Source of the DNA: Ambrosia x helenae | Lineage: Eukaryota > Streptophyta > Magnoliopsida > Asterales > Asteraceae | DNA length: 64,000 nt | NCBI GenBank assembly: GCA_030844895.1 | Contig: CM061231.1 | Location: 84,540,706 to 84,604,705, forward strand | Direction: 5' to 3' | Notes under the pieces: generated by a model | Told to the model about the DNA's origin: nothing | What the model saw: the letters and a program-made list of their open reading frames with translations, nothing else | Databases searched by the model: none | Program-made: the position numbers and the translations under genes | Part shown: positions 20,961 through 33,695 of the stretch, in pieces | How the letters are laid out: every line of letters starts with the position of its first letter | Position numbering within the stretch: position 1 is the stretch's first letter

Positions 20961-23900
20961 TCAGTCCTGTTTTTCTTTAATACCATTAGCTTTTAAAAGA
21001 TAATCAAATCTGGATTTGTCAAAAGCTTTGGTAAAAAGATCTGCGCGTTGGTAATCAGTGTGGATTTTGACCATATCGATCAACTCTTTAGCATAACAAT
21101 CACGGATAAAATGATATTTAATCCGGATATGTTTAGCCTTTGAGTGATTTACTAAGTCTTTTGTTAATGCGATTGCGGCCTCATTATCACAGTAAATAGG
21201 GGTTTTAAGAAATTGCAAACTGTAATCCACCATCTGCTGTTGGATCCAAAGAACCTGTGAGCAGCAACTCGATGCTGAAACGTATTCTGCTTCACATGTG
21301 GATAGTGCAACTGCGGTTTGTTTCTTGCATTGCCAGGTCACGAGCCTGCTCCCCATAAACTGACATCCAGCCGTTGTGGATTTGCTGTCTTTGTCACAGC
21401 CGCCCCAATCTGCATCACTAAAAGCGATTAGGTCAAAATTATCATCATGAGGGTACCATAGTCCTTTTGATGGACAACCCTTCAGATATCTAAGGATACG
21501 CTTCACGGCTGCTAAATGACTTTGTTTCGGCTTCGATTGGTAACGAGCACAAAGACATGTTGCAAACATTATATCAGGCCTAGACGCTGTTAGGTACATC
21601 AGAGATCCGATGATTGCTCTGAATGTAAATGGATCTATCAGCTCCCCCTTAAGGTCAACTCCAATCCCGTGATTGGGTTGTATCGGGGTATCCATCGGCT
21701 TGGAATCATCCATCTGGAACCGGCTCAAGACTTCAGATACATATTTGGTTTGGTGAATAAAGATCCCCGTTGGTCTTTGCTCCACCTGCAAGCCGAGGAA
21801 AAACTGCATTTCCCCCATAGCGCTCATCTCGAACTTCTCCTGCATAACTTGTTCAAATTCCCTACACAAAAGTTCGTTAGTAGACCCGAAAATAATGTCA
21901 TCAACATAAATTTGTACTAGAAGCAAGTCATCTCCTGATCTTTTCGTAAACAGGGTGCAGTCAACCAATCCGCGTTTGAATCCTTTCGAGAGAAGATACG
22001 TGCTCAGCTCCTCATACCATTGCCTCGGAGCTTGGTGCAAACCATACAGTGCTTTGTTTAAAACGTAAACCTTATCCCGGTGGATTGGGTCCTCAAAGCC
22101 CGGTGGTTGACCTACATAAACTTCCTCTTTGACCACACCGTAAAGAAATGCGCTCTTTACATCCATCTGATACACCTTAAATTTCTTCCATGATGCAAAC
22201 GCGAGGAACATTCTGATAGCTTCCAAGCGTGCAACCGGTGCATAGATTTCATTGTAGTCAATTCCTTCAACCTGATGAAAACCTTGAACCACCAAACGAG
22301 CTTTGTTTCTCACAATGACTCCTATATCATCTTTCTTGCACTTAAACACCCATTTAGTGCCTATCTTCTTCCTTCCAGGAGGTAAATCAGTCAGGGTCCA
22401 TACACCAAGTTTCTGGAATTGTAATAACTCTTCCTGCATTGCTTCCACCCAGGCGTCATCCAAAAGAGCATCCTTGTATGTTCGCGGCTCGACCTGCGAA
22501 ACATAACAAGCAAATGACCAGTCATTCTGAAAACCAGATTTCTGAATTTTGGCATATAAAGCAAGATTGCCAATGTTTTCTGGTGCTTGAGCATTCTTCA
22601 GCTGTCCTCTTGTCATCACACTGCTACCAGGATCACCAATAACTTGTTCAAGCGGGTGTATCCGATGTATCCGAGATTCCGGATAATCAGGTACTTGTAC
22701 TCCCGTCTGAGTTGTCAAATTCTCTGTAGAATCCAGATCATTACCCACATTCGATGTTGAAGCATCAGTAGTAGATGGGTTCACTGGTGGTGTCACTGTA
22801 GCATCGTCCAGAATAGCTTCACTTGTTGCATCATCGTCTTCGTATTCTGATTCGGATGAATTAAGCGATGTAGAAGCTTCTTGGAACACCTCTTCTTCCA
22901 ATACAGGAGCAGTGGCATCATTAGAAGCTGCTTGGGGGTTTACCATGATCGGACGCACTAACGGTGAAGTTACGGCGTTTTCGACCTCGTAGTATAATCG
23001 AAGTACAGCTTCTTCAACCATGCTATCTAGATTGAATGATTCAAAGAAATCTTTGTAATCAAACATCCAATCTGGTCCTCCTCCCTGTACATTTTGTGTA
23101 TATCTCTGAACTTCGACATTAGCCCACTCCTCGACTTTTCTAGTTCTTTTGTTGAATACCCGTTTTAATGGGGTTGCATATCCAACAAAATAACCTTCTT
23201 CAGCCTTTGGTGCAAACTTTTCCGAAGGATTCAGCATTGTACATGGGGCACCAAATGGTTCTAGATACTCAAGATTCGGCTTGCGACGGTTCAACAGCTC
23301 ATAAGAAGTCTTACCAAACTTCTTCACAGTCAAAACACGGTTAAGAGTATAACATGCCGCGTAAATAGCTTCGTTCCAGAACATGACTGGAAGATTTGAA
23401 TCCGCAAGCATAGTTCTTGCCGTCTCTATAAGAGTCCTGTTCTTTCTCTCTGCGACACCGTTCTGCTGGGGTGTGTACGGAGCACTATATTCATGATGAA
23501 TTCCTTTGTTTGCACAAAGATCCTCCATCTGAGCATTTTTAAACTCCGTCCCATTGTCACTCCGGATTCTTTTGATCTTCAGACCATATAAATTCTCCAG
23601 ACGTGTAAACAGAACCTTCAAGTTGTCAAAAGTGTCGCTTTTCTGATGCAAACACATTACCCATGAAAATCTAGAATAATCATCAGTCACCACAAGACAG
23701 TATAACTCTCCGGCATGACTTTTACGTCTGACTGGACCGAATAAATCCATATGCAAACGTTCTAGTGGCAGCTCAACAGAATTAACTTTCTTTGGTTTGT
23801 GGGATTGTTTGTGCTGCTTGCCCTTCTTGCAACTGATACACTTGTCATTCAGATGGAAGTGTTTGACATTAACTCCCGTGACAAGTTCATTCTTCACAAG

Positions 23901-24395
23901 CTGATTCATCTTTCTCAAATGGATGTGTCCCATTCTCCTATGCTACATAATGGATTCTTTTTCTGTAGCTTTGGAGAGGAAACACGTGACTTGGCCATGG
24001 GTGGTCATTGCTTTAGACATGTCGAGAATATACAAGTTGTTAACTCTCGGTGCCTTCAGCATCACCCACTCTTTTGGTAACTCAAACCCAGGTTTCAAGA
24101 TATAACAGGATTTGTCATCAAAATACACTGAAAATTGTTTATCACAAATCTGACTAACACTGAGCAAATTATAATCTATTTGTTTCACATAAGAAATCCG
24201 CTCAAATGTTACGACCCCATTGCTTACACTCCCCTCCATAGTGATGTAGCCTCCCTTATTTCCAGCAAATGCCACATAACCTCTGTTAATGTTTTTGATG
24301 TCAAAGAGTAGCGCGAGGTCCCCTGTCATGTGACCAGAAGCTCCACTGTCAACAATCCATAGACTGCTAACAGGGCCAGCTGGAGCTCCCTGCAC
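20961..24395 (-). pseudogene. pol: pol of element C: protease, integrase, reverse transcriptase, RNase H (one nonsense codon)
   Basis: The frame opens at TGTGCAGGGAGCT after the gag stop. Protease has DSG in LWIVDSGASGHMTGD. A TAG at 23943-23945 replaces the Trp of the integrase finger block (element D has TGG). Downstream, 990 codons are open: integrase with CISCKKGKQH, LHMDLFGP, SDNGTEF and NGVAERKNRT; reverse transcriptase with YQMDVKSAFLYG and YVDDIIF (~codon 672 of that stretch); and RNase H with SDADWGG, CEAEY, YCDNEAA and RADLFTK, so all catalytic acids are present. An acidic Ser/Thr-rich linker separates integrase and reverse transcriptase. Pol is in a different frame from gag. Apart from one stop it looks functional. 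Confidence 0.95.
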
Positions 24396-24411
24396 ATTTA
24401 AAGTAGATCAA

Positions 24412-27400
24412 TTAGTTCTTTCGGGGGACCCAAGCCTGGTTGGTCTTGGGTCTTTGAACAGGTTGTTTCAAAGAGTCTTTTGGATCACAAACAACTTGGG
24501 TTACATCAACCCCTTTCTCCTTACTAACAACTTTCTCTTTCTCATTCTTCTTGCTTTGTGAAGTAGAGGCTCCTTCAGATTCCTTAGATGACCAAGATTG
24601 CTCAGATCTTTTCAAGATCCGAATCTGAGATTTTGAAGTCTCATTCGGTTTCTTTACTTCTTCCTTTAAAGCAACCTTCTTGGTTACCTTCTCTGATTTA
24701 ACAGAGACAGGTCCAACTGATTGTGTACCATTAAGTTTAGAATTAACCTTTTTGGTATCAGCAGTTGAGTTCATCTGAGGTTTCTTACCAGATTTATCAG
24801 TGAACTTCCGGTTGTGTTTATCATACGTCATTGGTCGATTTTCCCCTTTGTTGTAAAAATTGTTTTGATTATAAAAATATTGTTGGGGAAAATGTCGCCT
24901 CTGTTGATAGCCACAATTGTCAACCGGATACTCATGATATTGCCTCATTTCCACCTCGTGCCTTTTGTGTCGTACGTATGGGCAGGCGGCAAGTAAATGT
25001 CCCCGTTCCCCACACTTATAACACGCACGATATTCCTCGTAGTTTTCCTTGATCGGCGACTTGGAAAAACTAGCAATGGGATATCTATCGACCATGCATT
25101 GTTTCCTTAAACTCTCAGGAGCCGGATCCTTCGAGTAAGTCGGTTCAATAAAACTATTTTCTTTATGCACAGGCAAAACAAACTGTGTGACATTGACCTT
25201 TGCATCTTTTTCCGAATAAATTTTGTCTAAAATCTCTTGAGGAATGTCGTTGGTTCTTTCAGATTTTGGAAACCAAATCGTACTTTCCTGCCAGATCTTT
25301 TCGATTTTTGTGTAATTGACAAACTTAATCGGAAACTCATCATCAGACAAAATCTTATCGGAGCCTTGCATCCGATAGAAGATTTTGACAGGTTTATCAC
25401 ACACTTCATTGCTCACATTATTATTTTTCTCAGATTTCAAATCATTTTTCTTCTCAACCGGTTTTACAATATTTTTCTCAGTGTTAATTTCAACTTTCTT
25501 TTCAACCGGTTTTCTCTCATTCTTTTCAACCTTCTTAACCTTTTCCTTTTCAAAACTTTTACCAACAAATTTATCATTTTTCTTACTCTCATGTTTGCGA
25601 TGAGCATTTGCCATTGGATGGATTATCTGAGACGGTGAGACTGGCTCAGTAGTGATTATATGATTTTCATCAGGGATATCACTATCACTTTCAACCGTCT
25701 CAGATGATTCATCTTCTTCATCTGAATCATCCGTAGCGACCACACCCTCTGTATTTCCCAATACTGGTCTCACATCAGAATATGGATCCCCGACACTGGA
25801 AGTGTTAGGTTCATTTTCTGGTGTGGGATCAGGATGAATTAAAGTCTCCGGTGGTATTGCATGTAAAGTGTGATTCTCAAACAATACCGGAGATGGAACT
25901 GACTTATAGTTTGCACTATTTGTCTGGGAGGGTTCCTCAATGATATGATCAACTACGTATGCAATGTGCTTGTAACTTTCTGGTTTCTTGTTAACTTTTT
26001 CCGCAAAGCACTTGATGGTTGCCATTTCTAATTTAGTGTTTTCCATTTCATTTATGTAATTATTAATGGCAAGTTGTTTAATAGATAATGTCTTTTTCAA
26101 TTCTGACACATCCTTTTTATAACCATCAAGAACTTTGTTGAAATCTTTTAAGTCCTTTTGATAAATCTGACAGTTGATTTTTGCACTATCAAGTTGAACC
26201 TTGAGAAGCTTATTTTCATCAGTCAGTTTTTCAAAATCAGCACACTTTTCACATTTAACACAAGATTGAGTTTCAGAACTTACCGGCTTAGGAGGTTCTG
26301 TCATGGCCATTAGAGCAAAATGAACTTCCTTTCCTGCAAAAAATTTGGAGTAGTCAATCTTGGTGCATGCATCATCCACCATACATGACTTGCGAGTCAT
26401 CAGGAAGTCAGCTTCAGCTAGCAATTGGTCAATATCATCATCTAGTGAATTCACACTAGTCTCTGAATCAGATTCGCTCTCCATATCCGAGTAAGCTGAG
26501 TCATATTGATCTCCAACATCGGTAACAGAATCAAGAATCATCCCCGATCTCTTGTCTTCACCTTCAGCAATCACATCATCATTCACTTCTTCAATCTTCA
26601 ACTCTGACACTTTTTCAATCACAACCTCTTCTTCAACTTCCCCATTCTCATCCAACTTCATCTGCTGTGCCACACACGCAACATTCCCAGCAGTAATTTC
26701 CTCTACCCCCAATTGCATACCAGTCCAGTCAAAACCTTCAACCTTTTGAATAACAAGTGCTTGGTTTTGAGTTTCAGTTTGGTTTTGGTTTTGTGTGTTG
26801 GGTGTAGAAATAGGAACAATAGTTCGGTTTGGGTTTTGTTGAGGTTGGTTTTGTGTTGTGGATTGTCTGGTGTTGTTGTTTTGTTGACGGTTCTGGTAAG
26901 TGTTTTGATTTTGTGGTTGAAAGCTTGATATGTTTGGACTGTTGTAAGACACTTGATTCTGGTTTTGGTTTTGTCGGTTTTGGTATGAAGAATTGAAAGG
27001 ATTTCGGTTACCTTGTTGTGCTGGTTGTGTGCACTCCCTTTTAAAATGTCCCTTTTCACCACAGTTAAAGCAAGTAACCTTTGCTTTGTTGAATCCATAT
27101 GTGGTATTGGGAGAGGTTGAGAGATCAGTCCTGCCAGTCTTTTGAATGAAATCAGTGGCTCTCCTCATGATGCTTGCAAAAGCCCACTGAATGTCCATCA
27201 ACTCCATTTCCTCTTTATCGATTTGAGCATAGTCCTCATTGGTAAGATTATTGTTACCAATTTGACTTGCTACCAGACCGTTGTAAGAAGCAACCATGGC
27301 AGATACTAGAGCAACATGCTGTTGAGCAATTTCAACAGTCACATTATTAAGGTTTGATGTCTCTAACACAATCGGATTTTGACTTGATTGTGCTTGAGTA

Positions 27401-28596
27401 ATCTGCATCTGGTTCACTTGAGGAGAATATTGTTGTTGTTGCTGTTGACTTGATGTATAGCATGCGGCTTGTTGTAATGGTGAAAATGGTGGAATAAAGT
27501 TTTGTGTTTGATATGGTTGTTGTGGGTATGATGGTGTGTAAGATGAAGTTTGAGCAAGGTAGTTAATGGGTGCTTTTGTTGGTTCAACAATGTTAGACAC
27601 ACATGCTATGTGAGGTGCAACAGTAGATGTGGTGCTTGAAGCAGAAAGAGAGTTAGATGTTCCACTCACATATAAATTAGGATTCTGTGGAATCTGAGCT
27701 CTTTTAGCTTTTCTCTTTTCCTCCATCTCTTTGTTTTCCAGCTTTTGGATGAACTCATTAATGGTCCAATACTGGTAAGCATCCTTCTCCTTCAACACTT
27801 CAATATGTTGATTCCAATAGGGTGGTAATGCATCAGCAAATTTATCAACTAATTCCGTCATTGGAATGCTGATTTCATAGCTCGACAATTCGGTGAGCAA
27901 ATGACAGTACCGTGGAACCAACTCTTTCAGGGTCTCATTACCCATATAACTGAAGTTTTCAAACTCCTTTCGAAGCTCCTCCATCCTAAGCTTCCTGGTC
28001 TTCTCATTTCCATCATGACGATTTCTCAGCACATCCCAAAGTTGTTTGGATGTAGTGCACGATCCAAACTGATGTAATAGATCAGTGTTGATCGCCTGAG
28101 ACAGCTGAGAAAATGCTTTCTTCTCTATAGCAAACCTTTTCTTCTCGTCATCCGCCAAATTCTCCAAAGGGATTGGTTCTCCAGTATTCTCTAGAATAGG
28201 AGCAACGTAACCCTTCACAATCATTTGCCATGCTTCTGCTCCTTCAAGTCCTTGTCCCTCAACGTGAATCTTAAACTTCGTCTTCCAAGTGTTATATTAC
28301 TTCATGTCCATTAACTTCGGTGGACGATTGCCGCTTCCAGAAGATAGATCATGAATAAGAGTAGAAATAGCGTTGGTCGTCTGGGAATGGACTGCTGCTG
28401 CGGCGACTCCCCAATAGTTATCAATCGGTTGTGGTATTGATTGAACAACTTGTTGTGGTGCCGAACTAGTCATAGCCATATAATTGATCGGCTGTGATGG
28501 TTGACTAGTCTTTTGTGCCGCTACTGTCCACGGATCTTGAACTTGTTGTTGTTGTGGTGCTTGAGTAGGTCTAGGGGTTGTTGGAAAGTTCCACAT
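24412..28596 (-). pseudogene. gag: gag of element C (one in-frame stop)
   Basis: The likely start is the ATG at 28596, six bases after a TTGATTGTTTGCAG tract. About 99 codons of Gln/Pro-rich N-terminus lead to TAA at 28297-28299; the frame then continues from the next ATG at 28224 for 1270 codons. Visible parts are the copia gag helical domain (QLWDVLRNRHDGNEKTRKL region), a Gln/Asn-rich linker, a first CCHC knuckle near residue 386 counted from 28224 (CFNCGEKGHFKREC), a coiled coil near 660-740, a Lys-rich stretch, and a second knuckle near 1066 (CYKCGERGHLLAAC). The C-terminus is WVPRKN. Such length and two knuckles are typical of Sirevirus gag. Confidence 0.93.
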
Positions 28597-29228
28597 TGTA
28601 TCCTGCAAACAATCAAACAAACAAACACGAAACGATTAAAATTTTTCCAAAAACAGAAATCTCCTTCGTATGAACGGAGGTGCGAATGAGAAAAATCTTC
28701 TCTTTCGACCAAATAATCTGATACGACTGTGGACAACAAATATCAAATCTCCTTCGACCACTTAAGTCTTCCTTCGACCGTTCTATTAATCTCCTTCGAC
28801 CGAACGATTATACGAATGAGACACAATGGTGCGAATGAAAAATATAAGCAATCAAAGTTCACTTTCGACCACTAAATTCACTCCTTCGACCACAAAAACA
28901 CTCGTTCGACCTAATACACTCCCACTTTCGACCGAATTCTCTCGTTCGACCCCTGTGATTTCAAAAACGGTTATTCTTTGAAAATCAGTTAGATTTGATC
29001 ATGTTTATCAAAAGTTGATGGAATTTGATGATCTTAATCAGGTTTTGAATCGGATGAAATTTGAAACAACTTTAATAAAGTGAATTATCCAATTCAAACT
29101 CGAAATCAAGGTGAAATCAATCAAAAACACATCATTTCAGTTTGTTCACTTAAAACAGAAAATTTTTGATCAAATTTGGGTCAAAATCAACTGAGAAACT
29201 ATCAATTTGTGGTTGTTTGATTCAGAAT
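28597..29228 (-). other. 5' leader of element C with GGTCGAAGGAG motif array
   Basis: This untranslated leader lies between primer site and gag ATG. In element sense, about nine copies of GGTCGAA followed by AG, GG or CG occur between 28670 and 28960, with opposite-strand CATTCGCACC and CATTCGTA between them, so many hairpins are possible. The leader ends with a T-rich tract and TTTGCAG at about 28603, six bases before the ATG. I saw no clear consensus 5' splice site by eye. Confidence 0.75.
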
Positions 29229-29241
29229 GGCTCTGATACCA
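29229..29241 (-). other. Primer binding site of element C (initiator Met tRNA)
   Basis: On the minus strand TGGTATCAGAGCC lies three bases after the 5' LTR end. It complements the 3' end of plant initiator methionine tRNA, the standard primer for copia elements. Confidence 0.96.
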
Positions 29242-29524
29242 CTTTGTATGCACGTGAAAGGATCGATAAGCTACAAAGACAATCAAACAATTTAGTTTTG
29301 GGTGCGGAATCCCCAAAACCAGCACAAAATGATAACTAATCAGATAAACACACACAAATCATCATTTTCAAACGTTTTCATTAATAATCAAACTTGAATA
29401 CACGTAGAAAAGTGATTACAATCAAGGATTAGACGCAAAACAAGTTTATAAAAAGTTACAGAGAGAATTCAGAAAGTGGCGGGAAATAAATGACTTAAAG
29501 TTAACTACAAAAACTGAGTTTGCC

Positions 29525-29532
29525 TATTTATA
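29525..29532 (-). promoter_or_regulatory. TATA box of element C LTR
   Basis: TATAAATA in element sense; the equivalent in the D LTR is at 51801-51808. Confidence 0.65.
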
Positions 29533-29535
29533 GAC

Positions 29536-29570
29536 TGCACATTCGCCCACTTTGTTCATGCGAATGTGCA
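29536..29570. promoter_or_regulatory. 10-bp inverted repeat beside the LTR TATA box
   Basis: TGCACATTCG (29536-29545) and CGAATGTGCA (29561-29570) are a perfect inverted pair with a 15-base loop, just upstream of the TATA box in element sense. The D LTR keeps it with nine paired bases (51812-51845) although the loop differs. Confidence 0.75.
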
Positions 29571-30471
29571 GGTTCGCCCATTGTGAACGGTCGAACCAAA
29601 CTTCATAATAAACAGTCTTCATTTGCCCAAAATTCTTCCTTCGCACCTTTGAAAACTCTCCTTCGCACCTTCCAAATTCTTCCTTCGCACCAACGACAGA
29701 AAACACAAACATATGATTTATTCAATCCAACGCATTAGTCGCACATATGCACCTACATTCTTTCTATACAATCATTGTTTCCGCCTTTGATTGTGTACGT
29801 GTTTGATGCCCGGTAGAGAGGATGTTGGAATTACAAGCTTTTTTGCTTTGAGTGGGGTATTGATACATCCTTTAACCCGGTTGCTCCAGGATTTGACAAA
29901 TCAGTCGATTAATGTCCACGTGGTTCGATTGCTTTATATTGTCGCCATTTTGAATTTTCCAACCTTCGATACCCGTTTTCAATCTTTTTCTTGAATGTTT
30001 TAGAGTATTATCGTGTTTAATTTGGTCAGTTACGCCCTCACGGGATGTCTAGGGTTCTGCATTTTGAAATACTCTGCCGTGCTCTTGGTTATGATCCAAC
30101 TCTTTTGATGTTTCGCCGATTCTTCCATTTAGCCAAAAATGGTGATTGGTATACCTTTGAGATCTCTCAAATTGTTGTTGGTATGATCTCTTCTTATATT
30201 ACCACAATTGGTGTGTGGAAGACCTTTAAACTAGTTTGGCGATTGGTACACCTTTTGGGTTTCCGAATCGATTGTCCCATTTAAACTAGTTTGGAGACGG
30301 CCTGATGCTGTTCTAAACGATCTGGAACCATCGGAGTCGGAGTTGGACAGTCGTTTTCTTTAGGCTCTCGTGAATGCCCTTCGAGGCTTCGTCCATTTCC
30401 TGAACCATTTTTGGTTATGTTCGGTATTAGGACTTGTTAGGATAAACAGGATCGAGATCCAGTTCCCATGA

Positions 30472-32592
30472 TGTAACATCCCAAATTTAAACGTATGTCA
30501 TAATCCGTGTTTAGGCGAATTTACAAAAAAAAAAAAAATCAACGATTTAAAAACCCGGTTAGCCCAGTTAGTAGATTTGCCTAAATGCTTGTTAGCAAAT
30601 AACTTGGTTAGTTGTTGACCAAACTCATCACTAGTTAGATTACTAGAAGGACCAATGTTGCCAAATTGTGATAGTTATTATATGTTGGTGTCAAAATAAG
30701 GAAGGAAGAACCATACGTATCTTCCTCCTGGTAACTCAAGAACACCATCAACACACACACATAGACTCTTGCAGAATTCATGGCTGATTAAGGGCCAAAT
30801 CATAGGGCTTTTGCTGATTAGTGTCATAAAACGAGTCACCAAGGTCTAAACATCGCCCAGATACCATTCATAACTTCAAATTCTATGATTTGTGAAGTTA
30901 GGTAAAATTCATGAAATCTTGCATGTTTGAAATTATGCGAAATTGTTGCTTAATAGAGGTGTCTCTAGTGTAAGGGAACCTTATACTCGATTACAACGCG
31001 TTTTAGACTATTATACTAAACCCAATTTGGATAATCTTGAAAGGTAAAGGTGGGTGCTTGGTGGGTTTTTTGTAATAGGATGTTATGTTATGATATGATA
31101 ATCACACTAAAACAGGAGGTTTGTATGCGTAATAGCTCATGGGATTCATTAGGATGATTTAAACTTGTAAATTTAGTTAAATTCTTGTGTTGGGAATGTT
31201 AGACCACCATGACAATGATGGGTAGGACTGATGTGAAATTCTGCCCACAAAGTGTTCGATTAAACGCCACAATGAAGCTCGACTTCATTGGTAAACACAT
31301 TTCTCACGGACACCTTTGGTATACCCAAGGGGTAACTTAGAGTTGTGCTTAACAATCATTGTTATGTCTATGTGAATAATAAACCAGGCACGAAGCTCAA
31401 AGCATCGGGAAGCCATACAACGAAGGACTTGAAACAAAAGGGGCACGACTAAGGTAAGTCATTCTATGACTTCGAATCCTCTATACTTCATATTGACAAT
31501 TGAATTGTAAGTTAGACTAAACGTGTATGTGATCTCTCGTTATGTTGTATTGGATCCTCAAATGACCATAAATGACTCAAACGATTGTCACTTAGACCGG
31601 GTGAGTAGACCGAGAGATGTGGTACATGTGACCACGGACACGAGGCTTCACCACAACGGGGGTGATAATCGAAATTCGTTTTAGAACATAGTCTATAAGA
31701 CATGTATTCGAAAGGAGATCCAATATGACTAACGAGCTTAATGATAGTATTGTGATGTTGTGTCATTTAACGAGCATCGAGGATGATTTCATAATTCTTG
31801 AATGTGTCGTATAATCGTACGCATAATTGAAACTTGAGGTAAGTTATTTAATCATTCGCTAAGGCGAAACGATTCATTATTGGATAGGCAACCCTTGAAA
31901 TAATCCTAAACAGGTGAATTTGGTAAATAAATTAATGGACCTAGATTGCGATATTTGAAGCTTTATGAAAAGGTATGTAATCCCAGGTAGAATGGTCATG
32001 TAAAGGGCCTAAAACATGTGTTTAAACGTGACCCGAAGAGGTGATTTAAGGCCACGATTACCGGTCGAATCGTGCAGGGGAAATACCATTTTTGCAGCCA
32101 ATTTGAGATGACAGGACCATAAGCTACGGTCCAGGACATCATTATGACCAAAGAATGGCTACCGTAGGCTATGGTCCATGGACCGTAGCTTACGGTCGGG
32201 TTTCTCTTCAAGCAGCAAATGCTCAGATGGTATATCACGCAAATAAGATGTTTTCTAAACATCTTATTTCGACTTTATTCTAACTTTAATCGGTTTTTAT
32301 GCTCGTGTATGAAACCAGGTACTCGTTTGAAATGCTCAGATGGTGATCTCTTTCGTTTTGGAACCAAATGCTAACTCAAAGTCAATCGCTTCCGCAAAAC
32401 GTCTTCTGATAATAACATGTTTGTAAATTTTGGGCATAAGTAACTAATTTCTAAGCTTTTGTGAGTATTTTTAAATACTGAACCAGTATGTGAAATCCTC
32501 AAATTAAGAGAGTTAAATTAGTTAATGATATACAAACATGATTTTGATGCTAAATGTGTATTAAATCGGATCTAATAAGAGTGGGTCTTACA
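30472..32592 (+). mobile_element. Solo LTR, 2121 bp, gypsy-type, with CATGA target duplication
   Basis: The unit starts TGTAACATCCC and ends GGGTCTTACA. It is flanked by perfect 5-bp duplications, CATGA, at 30467-30471 and 32593-32597. There is no primer site, purine tract or coding region, so it is a solo LTR left by LTR-LTR recombination. Length and termini resemble chromovirus (Tekay-like) LTRs. A perfect 12-bp inverted repeat (AAGCTACGGTCC at 32121, GGACCGTAGCTT at 32180) lies inside. The strand is assigned from the TGTAACATCCC start and is not certain. Small ORFs within it are not genes. Confidence 0.92.
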
Positions 32593-33280
32593 CATGAGGG
32601 GTGACCAGGGTATGAATCTTTTTTGTTACCTTTATTATCCTTACTTTGCTTGATCCTGATGTTCTTATTTTGTTTATTTTGTAGTTATGTCTACCGTGGA
32701 TTTTATCAAGAGTGATGATGCTTTAGATGTTGTTTTTGGGACACTGAAGCAACTCCAGGAGAGGATACGATGGCAAAGTATGAGAAGTGTAGGTTTGATG
32801 GGGTTAACTATACTAATGTCCCAACTGTGAAGGGTTTCACCAAGCCAAGTTCCTCAAAGGCTTCAACTAGACATTCTAGCAGTCGTCTGTTAAAGAATGT
32901 TAGTCATCCGAGCATTTCTGAACCCGTTGAGGTTAGTGATGAGATTGAAGATTCTGAAGATCAGGAGCGTCATGAAGAGAGTCAAGTGGATGTTGTGGAG
33001 AAACTACCAAGTGTTTTGGTGAAGAAGGGGAAGGGTAAAAATGTTGCTAGTTCCAAAGTTGCTACTTTGAAGAACATTGGGAGTTATGTTAGTGATGAAG
33101 GTGAAGGTGTTTATGTACCTGGATGGGGTGTGAAGGTTAATGACAGTTTTAAAACATCTTCATTTTGTGAGGAGGTCTTGGCTCACTTTTCCCCTCTAAA
33201 TGTGAAGGATTCGTTAGAGGCCATGGATGATCATTGTAGATGCATATTGCGACTAGTTGCTTTGGATTTGCTAAATAAAC

Positions 33281-33695
33281 TGTTTTGTACAAAACGTGAG
33301 GTCGAAGGTAGCTTATGGATAGGTCGAAGGAAGGATAAACAGGTTGAAGGGAGAAGACTAGAGTTTGAAGGTTGGTTCGAGCTGATTTGAAGGTCGAAGG
33401 AGCACATTCGACCTTGTCGAGAGGTCGAATGTGGCTTCCAATATAAGCTGAAATTTTTGTTAAGATTATAACTTTTGCCATTTATGTTTATGTGTCTGGT
33501 CTAGTTTCTCTCTCTAGGTTTTGACCTTTCTGAAAGCGAATTATATATTTGTAAACCTATTTGTAATCAACTTTTATCAAGTTATTAATGAGAATGGATG
33601 TTGAAATGGTGATTGTTCGTGTTTGATTCGATTCGTATCATTTTGTAAAAATTCTAGGGTTTCCGCACCTGGAGTGTTAGACTTGTATGATCACA
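33281..33695 (+). mobile_element. Solo LTR, 415 bp, Sirevirus-like, with TAAAC target duplication
   Basis: The unit starts TGTTTTGTACAAAACG and ends TATGATCACA. TAAAC flanks it on both sides (33276-33280 and 33696-33700). It contains several GGTCGAAGG motifs and an ATATAAG TATA-like box at 33441, and it shares the layout of the C and D LTRs (TATTAATGA then TTTCCGCACC). It interrupts the antisense ORF of element G in its acidic linker. The preceding 206-codon ORF runs into it by chance. Confidence 0.93.

Larger units (their letters stand above)
18749..29757 (-). mobile_element. Element C: Sirevirus-type Ty1/copia retrotransposon, 3' part lost
   Basis: Read on the minus strand it has a complete 513-bp 5' LTR (29245-29757), an initiator-Met tRNA primer site, a long leader, gag, pol, a 2.1-kb spacer and the first part of an extra ORF. 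The rest of that ORF and the 3' LTR are missing at the solo LTR junction. It is the same family as element D, with nearly identical pol. Damage seen is light: one stop in gag and one in pol. Its 5' LTR abuts the antisense ORF of element G, where it inserted. Confidence 0.93.
29245..29757 (-). repeat. 5' LTR of element C (513 bp)
   Basis: In element sense the LTR begins TGTAGGTGCATATGTGCG and ends CACGTGCATACA just before the primer site. It is exactly the length of the 3' LTR of element D (51520-52032) and aligns with it throughout. It carries TCCTTCGCACC motifs, a TATA box at 29525-29532 and a perfect hairpin beside it. The outer flank starts TTCTT; the matching duplication is lost with the 3' end. 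Confidence 0.95.

Noticed and set aside
25237..25638. Phe-rich plus-strand ORF opposite element C gag (and its match at 63220-63492)
   Set aside because: It is the reverse complement of the Lys-rich gag stretch; low-complexity shadow.
31512..32262. Small minus-strand ORFs inside the solo LTR at 30472-32592
   Set aside because: The unit is bounded by TSDs and has no coding signature; ORFs of this length arise by chance.
33281..33390. C-terminal part of the plus-strand ORF 32770-33390
   Set aside because: The last ~37 codons are solo LTR sequence entered by chance read-through; the real frame resumes after the LTR.
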